NCBI GenBank assembly: GCA_021639925.1
Contig: JAJXEL010000094.1
Span: forward strand, 1-8,396
DNA from: Alphaproteobacteria bacterium
GTDB lineage: Bacteria > Pseudomonadota > Alphaproteobacteria > CAAGCB01 > CAG-977
Direction: 5' to 3'
DNA length: 8,396 nucleotides
Position 1 is the first letter of the stretch, and every line of letters starts with the position of its first letter. The translations under genes were made by a program, and so were the position numbers. Shown here piece after piece: positions 1 to 5,845 of this stretch. The notes under the pieces were generated by a model, which saw only the letters and a program-made list of their open reading frames with translations, had not been told where the DNA came from and ran no database searches.

Positions 1-112
1 ATTTGCCCGATCCTGACAGTCCCGTAACGACAATCAGTTTGTTTTTAGGAATATCCAGATCGACATTTTTTAAATTATGTTCGCGCGCTCCGCGGATTTT
101 AATATAGTCCAT
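1..112 (-). CDS. uvrA: UvrA, excinuclease ABC subunit A (N-terminal 37 residues only; runs off the window)
   Basis: UvrA is the ATP-dependent damage-recognition subunit of the UvrABC nucleotide excision repair complex. The visible residues begin MDYIKIRGAREHNLKN, the characteristic UvrA opening (I-x-I-R-G-A-R-E-H-N-L-K-N), and continue through VDLDIPKNKLIVVTG to the first Walker A motif, GLSGSGK at residues 31-37, where the window ends. The ATG at 112-110 is chosen because AAGGG (minus strand of 120-124) lies 7 bases upstream and the family's conserved start follows at once. The exported-protein gene upstream on the same strand ends 63 bp away, so read-through is possible, although the AT-rich gap could also hold a promoter. 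A canonical alphaproteobacterial LexA box (GTTC-N7-GTTC) is not visible in that gap. Identity is secure from the N-terminus; nothing can be said about the rest of the gene. Confidence 0.93.
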   Translation of the reverse strand, partial: MDYIKIRGAREHNLKNVDLDIPKNKLIVVTGLSGSGK

Positions 113-175
113 AACCAATCCCTTCGAAAAAACCAACGTTCAAGATATAAGATTGTTTAGACTAAATTTAAAGAA

Positions 176-643
176 TTATTTTCCCGCATTAAACGAAGAA
201 CAAATTGTCGGTTTTGTCTGTTCGATATAATTCGTACAGCGCTTGAATTCCTGGTCCTGCAAAGCCTGAATAGTCTGCGACACGGCCGGAACGGCACGCA
301 CGGCGCGCTGGAAAGTCAGGTGCGGATACTGGCGGCAATACTGGTCAACTTTTTCCAGCAAAGTCCATTCGTTATCTGTCGCCGACATACCGACCAGCCG
401 GTTGCCGTAAATATCCTGCAAAGCGGAAACATATCCCATCATGATCGAAGCCAAAGACTGCATTTCCTGTTCTTCTTCCTCGCTGGCCGGAGCCGTCCCC
501 AAAACAGTTCTGGAATAAACATCGGAAAAATCCAGACAAGTCGGCAACGCTTTGACTTCCCTGACTTGTTGGCAGACAGCCTGTCTGGGAAAAATCCAGA
601 AAAATACAGTGCAAACAAAAAAGAATGTCCAAAATTTTTTCAT
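176..643 (-). CDS. Small exported four-cysteine protein of unknown function (HdeA/Rap1a-like layout)
   Basis: The 155-residue product is not a family I can name with confidence. It starts with a signal peptide: K2-K3, a very aromatic hydrophobic stretch (about residues 4-18), then probable cleavage near AVC/Q (22-25). There is no proper lipobox before C24. The mature part is mainly predicted helical, with an acidic run (EEEE, 55-58) and four cysteines at C36, C103, C136 and C148, consistent with two disulfides in the periplasm. The pattern of an N-terminal Cys (TCLDF), a GY-containing helix (MGYVSALQD, 69-77), and W93 followed by YCRQYP (102-107) and a hydrophobic helix resembles small periplasmic alpha-helical proteins such as the HdeA or Rap1a/Tai groups. 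That likeness is inference from layout, not a match. The start ATG is at 643-641, followed immediately by the signal peptide; the upstream ACGGGG is only a weak ribosome binding site. It reads toward uvrA but shows no functional link to it. Confidence 0.8.
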   Translation of the reverse strand: MKKFWTFFFVCTVFFWIFPRQAVCQQVREVKALPTCLDFSDVYSRTVLGTAPASEEEEQEMQSLASIMMGYVSALQDIYGNRLVGMSATDNEWTLLEKVDQYCRQYPHLTFQRAVRAVPAVSQTIQALQDQEFKRCTNYIEQTKPTICSSFNAGK

Positions 644-739
644 TCAACAGCCCCGTTTCAGATAACACCGTTCTTTTTATTACAGCGTATACAAAAAAAC
701 AAAAAAAATCAATGAACTCGGGCATTGCCTGCCCTGCCG

Positions 740-782
740 GATATTTTTTACGCCTGCCGGCCGTTGATTCAGATATTTTTTA
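740..782. repeat. Direct repeat GATATTTTTTA, two copies
   Basis: Identical 11-mers GATATTTTTTA lie at 740-750 and 772-782, starting 32 bp apart, which is about three helical turns. A second short repeat, CCTGCCGG (733-740 and 753-760), partly overlaps the first. In a divergent promoter region such spacing could suit a DNA-binding protein, but the motif is low-complexity and may be chance. Confidence 0.4.
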
Positions 783-861
783 TCATTTTGATTTATTCTA
801 TCATTATGTCATTAAGACAGGTTACAATCTATCTATGCCTTTCGTCACAGGTTAAAATAAA

Positions 862-867
862 TATAAT
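862..867 (+). promoter_or_regulatory. Possible -10 element for the MBL-fold hydrolase gene
   Basis: TATAAT at 862-867 matches the sigma-70 -10 consensus exactly and lies about 40 bp upstream of the ATG, giving a plausible short leader. No good TTGACA-like -35 is present at 16-18 bp spacing (the sequence around 839-846 is CTTTCGTC), so this is a suggestion only. Confidence 0.35.
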
Positions 868-907
868 GTGCTACAAAGGAACGGATAAAAAATAAGGATT
901 TCGGCTT

Positions 908-1732
908 ATGCCTGTTAAAGTTACTTTTTGGGGGGTACGCGGCAGTATTCCGTGCTGTTCTGCAGAACATACCGTATACGGCGGAAATACTTCCTGCATT
1001 GAAGTGAATTTAGACGGGGAAACGGTTATTATTGACGCCGGATCCGGGATTCGCGCCCTGGGGATCAGTCTGGCCAAACGCAAAATCAACCGTATGACGC
1101 TGCTGATTTCGCATACCCACTGGGACCATATCTGCGGTTTTCCTTTTTTTTATCCGGCATTTCAGGAAACATCAGACCTGAATATTTATGCCGCCCGGCT
1201 GCCCGACGGTCAAACGGCGGAAGAGGTCTTTGACATGTTAATGTCAGCGCCGTTTTTTCCTTTACCAATGCACATGATCCCTTCGGTTCTGCATTTTCAT
1301 AACTTCAAGACCCCGGAAAGCTTTAAACTGTTTGACGGCCGGGCGGCGCTTCGGACGCATGCCCTGACGCACCCCAACGGGGCGACGGGCTATCGTCTGG
1401 ATTATCAGGGCAAATCCATTTCGTATATTTCGGATTATGAACATTGTTCGCCCGGCGGTATTGAAGAACTGGTCGATTTTGTCAAAAACAGCGACCTGAT
1501 GATTTTTGACGCGATGTATACTCCCGAAGAATACGGCTTTTTCAAAAGCTGGGGACATTCAACCTGGCTGGAGGCCGCCAAACTGACAAAAGCCGCAAAC
1601 ATCAAAAAAACGGCGTTGTTTCATCACGCGCCCATTCATAATGACGAGATGATGCATAAAATCGAACAAGAAGCCCAAAAAACAGATCTGCGTTTGTTCG
1701 CCGCCAGGGAAAATATGTCGCTCACCCTTTAA
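908..1732 (+). CDS. MBL-fold metallo-hydrolase (PhnP / class II phosphodiesterase-like group)
   Basis: This 274-residue protein belongs to the metallo-beta-lactamase superfamily. It opens with VTFWGVRGSIPC and YGGNTSC (residues 5-30), a signature of the cytoplasmic subgroup related to PhnP, RNase Z-like and cyclic-phosphodiesterase-like hydrolases. The metal-binding motif HTHWDH is at 69-74 (H69, H71, D73, H74). Further likely ligands are H155 (in THPNGATGYR), D176 (in ISDYEH) and H239 or H240 (in LFHHAP). All ligand positions look intact, so it should be an active, probably two-zinc, hydrolase. The substrate cannot be read from sequence; a phosphodiester is the family-based guess. It has no signal peptide or membrane segment. 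The ATG at 908 has AAGGA at 894-898, 9 bases upstream. It is transcribed alone and converges with the M50B-like gene, sharing 4 bp at the stop codons with no terminator between them. Confidence 0.9.
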   Translation: MPVKVTFWGVRGSIPCCSAEHTVYGGNTSCIEVNLDGETVIIDAGSGIRALGISLAKRKINRMTLLISHTHWDHICGFPFFYPAFQETSDLNIYAARLPDGQTAEEVFDMLMSAPFFPLPMHMIPSVLHFHNFKTPESFKLFDGRAALRTHALTHPNGATGYRLDYQGKSISYISDYEHCSPGGIEELVDFVKNSDLMIFDAMYTPEEYGFFKSWGHSTWLEAAKLTKAANIKKTALFHHAPIHNDEMMHKIEQEAQKTDLRLFAARENMSLTL

Positions 1733-2439
1733 AAGTAAGCCGGCAAAGCCAAAAAATCCTGACGGGCATAATACCAGACCAGACGGTAAAAAAAGACAAT
1801 CCCGTTAAATCCTCTTTCCACAAACGCAAAAACCGTTCCAAAAGTCAGGCAGTTTGCTCCCGGCAGGAAACAGATCGTAAACAAGTAACCGGCAACTTTA
1901 AAATCTGTCTGACGCGGGTGCAACTGTTCGGCAAAAGAAAACAGATTATAACATACTGCCGCGCCCAAACCGATCAAAGCCCAGTCGGGCGTATAACCGA
2001 CAACCCGATTAACGGCAGCGGTCAATAAAATCATTGTGAAAGCCGTCAATGGGAAAAAATACGGCGCAATGGCAATCAACCAGTTGCCTTTGCCGGTAAA
2101 GACCATGGAACCGCCGCCCGTATCGGAAACTTCTAAATGCCGCACAGGGTGCAAAGTCAATATGGCAAACAGGGAATGCGTTATTTCATGTTCCATAGTT
2201 TCCGCTGCTCCGCGCCGCATAATAAAAAACACCCGGACAGCAGCAAAAAAACCAATCCCGATGGCAAAATATATCAGGTTATGCCAGTTTAACTGATCTC
2301 TGATTACGTAATAACGCCGGAATGACTGTACCGCCGCAGGCGCTGCCAATAACATAGCCGCCGCAACCGGCCATTTGATAATGCCCAGAAAAAGATTAAT
2401 ATAGTTTCTGCATGAAATCAAACATTTGCCCAAAAACAT
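1729..2439 (-). CDS. Membrane HExxH protein, putative M50B-like zinc metallopeptidase
   Basis: The 236-residue product is a polytopic membrane protein with hydrophobic segments at about 15-35, 54-73, 119-143, 152-170 and 182-206. EHEITHS at residues 83-89 supplies an HExxH zinc motif (H84, E85, H88) just after the second segment, and D179 in QTDFKVAGYLF is a candidate third ligand, as in the M50B branch of the site-2-protease clan. The classical NPDG motif of M50 is absent, and the region after HEITH (HPVRHLEVSDTGGGSMVF) fits the Gly-rich strand often seen there. Activity and substrate are unknown. The ATG at 2439 has AAAGGG (minus strand of 2452-2447) 7 bases upstream, and this ribosome binding site sits in a hairpin. 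The gene lies 56 bp downstream of glgC on the same strand, so it may be expressed by read-through. Its stop overlaps the convergent MBL gene's stop. A non-peptidase homologue remains possible. Confidence 0.75.
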   Translation of the reverse strand: MFLGKCLISCRNYINLFLGIIKWPVAAAMLLAAPAAVQSFRRYYVIRDQLNWHNLIYFAIGIGFFAAVRVFFIMRRGAAETMEHEITHSLFAILTLHPVRHLEVSDTGGGSMVFTGKGNWLIAIAPYFFPLTAFTMILLTAAVNRVVGYTPDWALIGLGAAVCYNLFSFAEQLHPRQTDFKVAGYLFTICFLPGANCLTFGTVFAFVERGFNGIVFFYRLVWYYARQDFLALPAYF

Positions 2440-2445
2440 ACAGCA

Positions 2446-2465
2446 GCCCTTTTGACATAAAGGGC
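2446..2465 (-). promoter_or_regulatory. Hairpin covering the ribosome binding site of the M50B-like gene
   Basis: GCCCTTT (2446-2452) and AAAGGGC (2459-2465) form a perfect 7-bp stem with a 6-base loop. On the minus strand the second arm contains AAAGGG, the ribosome binding site of the M50B-like gene, so folding would limit its translation. The stem shares bases 2462-2465 with the neighbouring terminator-like stem, so both cannot form fully at once. Confidence 0.5.
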
Positions 2466-2487
2466 GGGAACAATAACGCCCCCGCCC
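2462..2487 (-). terminator. Terminator-like GC hairpin after glgC
   Basis: Read on the minus strand, GGGCGGG (2487-2481), a 12-base loop and CCCGCCC (2468-2462) form a 7-bp, all-GC stem beginning 9 bases after the glgC stop codon. It is followed by TTTATGTC, a weak T-run, so termination is probably partial. It may act as an attenuator between glgC and the M50B-like gene. Confidence 0.5.
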
Positions 2488-2495
2488 GGTATCCT

Positions 2496-3770
2496 TTATG
2501 ACAATTCGGGAGCCGGCGGCAGCTTTGCCAACATTGCCGGCGTTACCAGGACAACGCCCTTTTCGGACACATAGAAATATTTAGCGTCTTCCTGCGGATC
2601 TTCACCGATCACCAGTCCCCGCGGAATAACGCAGCCCTGCGCCAAAATCGCTTTTTTAACACGGGCGTGACGGTTAATGACGCAGTTCGGCAAAATGACG
2701 GAATCCTCGATCAATGAAAAGGAATGAACGCGCACGGCGGAAAACAGCAAAGAATGACGCACCGTCCCGCCTGATATAATACAGCCGGCGGATACCAGCG
2801 ATTTTACGGCCATACCGGTTCTTAAATCGCTTTCAAACACAAATTTGGCCGCCGGGTGCTGTTCCTGAAACGTCCAAATCGGCCAACGCGAATCATACAG
2901 ATCCAGATCCGGAACGACATTTGTCAAATCCAGATTGGCTTCCCAGTAAGCGTCCAATGTCCCGACGTCGCGCCAATAAGCTTCGTCCGTCTTATTAAAG
3001 ACGCAGCTGTCCTGGAAACGATGAGCAACCATTTTGACTTTGCCGACCAGCGACGGCAGAATATCTTTGCCGAAATCGTGCGAAGAATTTTTGTCCTGCG
3101 CGTCTTTTTCCAACAAATCAATCAGGAAATCGGCGTCAAAAATATAAATGCCCATACTGGCGAAAGAACGATCCGGTTTTCCGGGAATGGACGGCGGATT
3201 TTTGGGTTTTTCGACAAAACGAATAATGTTGCCTTCCGCGTCAGCGTCCAGAATACCGAATTCATGGGCCTTTTCAATCGGCACTTCAATACAGGAAACG
3301 GTGGCTTTCGCCCCGGCTTCAATATGCTGTTTAAGCATTTTTGAATAATCCTGCTTGTAAATATGATCGCCGGCCAGGATCAGAATATATTTCGGCGCAT
3401 GAGCGCGAATCGTATCCAGATTCTGGTAAACGGCGTCCGCCGTGCCTTGATACCAGACTTCATCGGACGTTTGCTGCTGCGCCGGCCAGATTTCGACAAA
3501 TTCATTTAATTCCGGCTGCAGAAAGCTCCACCCCTGCTGGATATGTTTAATCAGGCTGTGCGCTTTATACTGGGTTAAAACACACATTCTGCGCATGCCG
3601 GAGTTGATGCAGTTGGACAACGGGAAATCAATAATTCTGAACTTTCCGCCGAAAGGAACGGCAGGTTTGGCCTGCACTTCCGTCAGATTTTTCAAACGCG
3701 ACCCTTTACCGCCAGCCAACACTAAAGCAAGAGTATCTTTTCTTGCCGAAATCAAATTCACTTCGTCCAT
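2496..3770 (-). CDS. glgC: Glucose-1-phosphate adenylyltransferase (ADP-glucose pyrophosphorylase)
   Basis: GlgC makes ADP-glucose from ATP and glucose-1-phosphate, the committed step of bacterial glycogen synthesis. The 424-residue product matches the enterobacterial type along its whole length (E. coli GlgC is 431 residues). Visible motifs are the nucleotide-binding loop LAGGKGSRL (18-26), AKPAVPFGGKFRIIDFPLSN (34-53) with K35 at the position of the fructose-1,6-bisphosphate-binding lysine, GTADAV (109-114), AGDHIY (133-138, catalytic D135), FVEKP (185-189, glucose-1-phosphate lysine K188), SSHDFGKD (229-236), YWRDVGT (265-271), and a C-terminal left-handed beta-helix (from about 300). Allosteric and catalytic positions appear intact. 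The ATG at 3770 follows AAGGGAG at a normal distance. serA lies upstream across a 131-bp gap containing a long hairpin, and the M50B-like gene lies downstream. No other glg gene (glgA, glgB, glgP, glgX) is in the window. Confidence 0.97.
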   Translation of the reverse strand: MDEVNLISARKDTLALVLAGGKGSRLKNLTEVQAKPAVPFGGKFRIIDFPLSNCINSGMRRMCVLTQYKAHSLIKHIQQGWSFLQPELNEFVEIWPAQQQTSDEVWYQGTADAVYQNLDTIRAHAPKYILILAGDHIYKQDYSKMLKQHIEAGAKATVSCIEVPIEKAHEFGILDADAEGNIIRFVEKPKNPPSIPGKPDRSFASMGIYIFDADFLIDLLEKDAQDKNSSHDFGKDILPSLVGKVKMVAHRFQDSCVFNKTDEAYWRDVGTLDAYWEANLDLTNVVPDLDLYDSRWPIWTFQEQHPAAKFVFESDLRTGMAVKSLVSAGCIISGGTVRHSLLFSAVRVHSFSLIEDSVILPNCVINRHARVKKAILAQGCVIPRGLVIGEDPQEDAKYFYVSEKGVVLVTPAMLAKLPPAPELS

Positions 3771-3802
3771 GCCGCACTCCCTTAAATAACCGCCTAACGG
3801 AA

Positions 3803-3852
3803 AATATAAATCAAAGATTCTTCCAAAAGAAGATATCTGCTTGATTTATATT
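3803..3852. repeat. Long AT-rich imperfect hairpin upstream of glgC
   Basis: AATATAAATCAA (3803-3814) and TTGATTTATATT (3841-3852) are perfect 12-bp inverted arms. Inside them AGAT (3815-3818) pairs with ATCT (3835-3838) and TCTTC (3819-3823) with GAAGA (3829-3833), around a CAAAA loop. About 21 base pairs form, with only a 1-base and a 2-base bulge on one side. It lies between the serA stop and the glgC start, both on the minus strand. It lacks a GC stem and a T-tract, so it is not a standard terminator. It could be a glgC leader structure, an operator, a processing site or a dispersed palindromic repeat. A weak minus-strand promoter match (TTGCTT, 17 bp, TAATAT with the -10 at 3853-3848) overlaps its edge. 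Confidence 0.7.
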
Positions 3853-3901
3853 AACTATATTATTTCCGAAAAGCAAAGAAGAAAAACGTTCCGTCCGAAG
3901 C

Positions 3902-5143
3902 TTAGAACAGATAACGCACTTTCAGCGTTCCGTTAATCGCCTCCAGTTCTTTTTGCAAATCGGCAGCATTATCCAGATGGCCGTCCACGTCGACAACGAC
4001 ATAAGCATATTCGCCGTCCGTGCGCAGATACTGCCCGCTGATATTCAATCCGTATTTTGAAAATACGCCGTTGATCGCGCTTAACACGCCCGGAACGTTT
4101 TTATGAATATGCATAAAGCGCGTCGTTTTGCCGCTTTCCTGCACGGGCAGAGAAACTTCGACACAGTTAACCGCGCCCAGCGTCGAACCGTTATCCGAAT
4201 ATTTAACCAGCCGTTCGGCGACTTCCAGACCGATATTGGCCTGCGCTTCCAACGTCGAACCGCCGATATGCGGCGTTAAAATCAGATTGGTCATGCCGCG
4301 CAAAGGAGAAATGAATTCTTCGGATTTATCAGCCGGTTCTTTGGGAAAAACGTCCAAAGCCGCCCCGGCGATCTGTCCCTGGTCCAGCGCCGTTTTCAAA
4401 GCGTCGATGTCAACAACGCTGCCGCGCGCCGCATTAATGAAAAACGCGCCTTTTTTCATGGCAAAAAATTCGGCGTGCGAAAACATGTTGTCCGTCTGCG
4501 GCGTCTGCGGCACATGCAGGCTGACAACGTCCGAAACGCTTAACAGTTCGGACAAGGACGCGCACGGTTCCGCATTGCCCAAGGCCAGCTTGTCGACGAT
4601 ATCGAAATAACGCACTTTCATTCCCATCGCTTCGGCCAGAATCGACACCTGCGTCCCGATATGACCGTACCCGACGATCCCCAGGATTTTGCCGCGGACT
4701 TCCATGGCTCCTTTGGCATTTTTCAGCCAGACGCCTTCATGGGCGGCGGCGTTGCGCTGCGCAATCCCGCGCATCAGCATGACAATTTCGCCGATGACCA
4801 GTTCGGCAACCGAACGCGTATTGGAATAAGGCGCGTTAAAAACAGGAATCCCGTGCGCCTTGGCCGCGTTCAGGTCAACCTGATTCGTCCCGATGCAAAA
4901 ACACCCGACGGCCATCAGCTTTTTGGCGGCATCAAACACGTCCGCTGTCAACTTTGTTCTGGACCGGATACCGATCATATGCACGTCGGCGACTGCCTTT
5001 TTCAGCTCTTCGTTATCCAAAGCGTTTTTCAGTATGACTAAATTGTTATAACCGTGATTTCTGAAATATTTTTCAGCGTTCGCGTGCAGATCTTCCAACA
5101 GCAGGATTTTGATTTTATCCTTGTTCAGAGACATTGTCGTCAT
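3902..5143 (-). CDS. serA: D-3-phosphoglycerate dehydrogenase
   Basis: SerA oxidises 3-phosphoglycerate to 3-phosphohydroxypyruvate with NAD, the first step of serine synthesis. The 413-residue product is of the short E. coli type (410 residues): a substrate/nucleotide-binding core plus one C-terminal ACT domain, without the intervening domain of long forms. Visible are GCFCIGTNQVDL (80-91), SNTRSVAELVIGE (107-119), the Rossmann loop GYGHIG (158-163) with D181 as the NAD-ribose acidic residue, catalytic R240 (NAARGSVVD), E269 (KEPA) and H292 (TPHIGGST), and YSDNGSTLGAVN (315-326). In the ACT domain (about 342-413), H347, N349 and N367 match the serine-binding residues of E. coli SerA, so feedback inhibition by serine is expected. 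The ATG at 5143 has AAGGA 7 bases upstream; a second ATG three codons in is less well placed. serC and serB are not adjacent. A divergent RidA-family gene begins 158 bp upstream. Confidence 0.97.
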   Translation of the reverse strand: MTTMSLNKDKIKILLLEDLHANAEKYFRNHGYNNLVILKNALDNEELKKAVADVHMIGIRSRTKLTADVFDAAKKLMAVGCFCIGTNQVDLNAAKAHGIPVFNAPYSNTRSVAELVIGEIVMLMRGIAQRNAAAHEGVWLKNAKGAMEVRGKILGIVGYGHIGTQVSILAEAMGMKVRYFDIVDKLALGNAEPCASLSELLSVSDVVSLHVPQTPQTDNMFSHAEFFAMKKGAFFINAARGSVVDIDALKTALDQGQIAGAALDVFPKEPADKSEEFISPLRGMTNLILTPHIGGSTLEAQANIGLEVAERLVKYSDNGSTLGAVNCVEVSLPVQESGKTTRFMHIHKNVPGVLSAINGVFSKYGLNISGQYLRTDGEYAYVVVDVDGHLDNAADLQKELEAINGTLKVRYLF

Positions 5144-5177
5144 TCTTTTTTCCTTATCAAAAAAACAAACTGATCTT

Positions 5178-5206
5178 TCTATACACCAAGACGATTATTG
5201 TTTAAA
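5178..5206 (-). promoter_or_regulatory. Possible serA promoter
   Basis: On the minus strand, TTTAAA (5206-5201) and TATAGA (5183-5178) are separated by exactly 17 bp, and each matches four of six sigma-70 consensus bases. TG directly precedes the -10. The 5' leader to the serA ATG would be about 28 bases. One arm of the 10-bp inverted repeat falls in the spacer and the edge of the -35. This is a weak prediction. Confidence 0.35.
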
Positions 5207-5273
5207 GTTTTGTTTTTCACGTTTTAAATTATTGCACATTGCGCCCAAATCAGTTAAAAACTGAACAATAATC
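5193..5273. repeat. Widely spaced inverted repeat in the serA / RidA-family divergent region
   Basis: GATTATTGTT (5193-5202) and AACAATAATC (5264-5273) are perfect 10-bp inverted copies whose centres are 71 bp apart, near seven helical turns. A smaller palindrome, TCAGTT-AAA-AACTGA (5250-5264), abuts the second copy. The first copy overlaps the predicted serA promoter and the second lies 29-38 bp before the RidA-family start codon. Paired operator sites are possible, but AT-rich chance similarity is not excluded. Confidence 0.45.
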
Positions 5274-5301
5274 TGTTATTTTCATCAGGGAGAATATTGA
5301 T

Positions 5302-5787
5302 ATGACAGCCCAAGCAGAACAAAAATTAGCCCAGCTGGGGATCGCTTTGCCGGCCGTTGCCGCCCCCGTCGCCAACTATGTCGGCTGGACCGTCAACGGA
5401 AATACGGTTTATGTTTCCGGCCAGCTGCCGACAGCCGGCGGCACGTTGACGCACAGCGGACATCTGGGAACTGAATTAACCGCCGAACAAGGGGCCGCCG
5501 CCGCGCGCCAGTGCGCGATCAATATTTTTGCCCAGCTGAAAAATGCCTGCGATACGCTTGCCCCCGGCAAAGGGCTGGACGCGGTAAAGAAAACCTTAAA
5601 GCTTGAAGGACTGGTCAGCGCTTCCGCTGATTTCAAAGACCACCCGAAGGTTATCAACGGCGCGTCCGATTTAATGGTTGAAGTCTTGGGCGAAGCCGGA
5701 AAACATGCCCGCGTCGCTTTCGGCGTCGCTTCATTGCCTTTAGGGGCAGCGGTCGAAGTGTCCGGCATTTTTGAACTTGACCTTTAA
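5302..5787 (+). CDS. RidA-family protein (YjgF/YER057c/UK114, subgroup 1-like)
   Basis: The 161-residue product belongs to the RidA/YjgF superfamily, trimeric cytosolic proteins. The best-studied members deaminate reactive enamine/imine intermediates of amino-acid metabolism. Features of the longer subgroup (about 150 residues, Pfam YjgF_endoribonc-type) are visible: ALPAVAAPVANYV (15-27), VYVSGQLP (36-43), ARQCAINIFAQLK (68-80), KLEGLVSASADFKDHPKVINGASDL (starting at 100) and GEAGKHARVAFGVASLPL (130-147). R137 stands in the HAR-x-A-x-GV context where RidA proteins keep their substrate-carboxylate arginine. Whether this subgroup has deaminase activity is not established from sequence. The ATG at 5302 has AGGGAGA at 5287-5293. 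The gene diverges from serA. The DUF2207 gene follows 58 bp downstream on the same strand with no clear terminator. Confidence 0.92.
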   Translation: MTAQAEQKLAQLGIALPAVAAPVANYVGWTVNGNTVYVSGQLPTAGGTLTHSGHLGTELTAEQGAAAARQCAINIFAQLKNACDTLAPGKGLDAVKKTLKLEGLVSASADFKDHPKVINGASDLMVEVLGEAGKHARVAFGVASLPLGAAVEVSGIFELDL

Positions 5788-5845
5788 CCGCCCGCGTTAA
5801 ATAACCACGGACATAATAATAATTATAACAAGGAAGTCCCCGTTT

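Larger units (their letters stand above)
644..907. other. 264-bp divergent intergenic region, no gene seen
   Basis: This spacer separates the minus-strand exported-protein gene from the plus-strand MBL-fold hydrolase and should hold promoters for both. It contains two A-tracts (seven and eight As around 693-709), a GC-rich patch with CCTGCCGG at 733-740 and 753-760, the T-rich direct repeat listed separately, and a consensus -10 hexamer near the MBL gene. GGGCA-TTGCC-TGCCC at 720-734 can form a 5-bp stem but has no adjoining T-tract. Short open frames across it have no supporting ribosome binding site or recognisable protein content. Confidence 0.6.

Noticed and set aside
113..175. Possible LexA (SOS) box upstream of uvrA
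   Set aside because: Only one GTTC/GAAC half-site is present (GTTC around 138-141); the second half at 7-bp spacing, needed for the alphaproteobacterial GTTC-N7-GTTC box, is missing.
720..749. Terminator-like element (GGGCA/TGCCC stem followed later by TTTTTT)
   Set aside because: The stem is only 5 bp and the T-run begins 9 bases after it. No plus-strand gene ends there to be terminated.
320..855. Open frames on the plus strand and in another minus frame overlapping the exported-protein gene
   Set aside because: They lack ribosome binding sites and recognisable protein features, while the 176-643 minus frame has a clear signal peptide and conserved-looking cysteines.
2856..3344. 162-codon plus-strand open frame opposite glgC
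   Set aside because: It is antisense to the highly conserved catalytic region of glgC, its translation resembles no known protein, and it has no convincing ribosome binding site.
3860..3901. Rho-independent terminator for serA just after its stop codon
   Set aside because: The sequence after the stop has a T-run (GTTTTTC on the minus strand) but no adequate inverted repeat in front of it; only 4-bp pairings could be found.
4128..5041. Plus-strand open frames of 160 and 126 codons opposite serA
   Set aside because: Both are antisense shadows of a full-length conserved serA; the translations are compositionally odd and carry no family motif.
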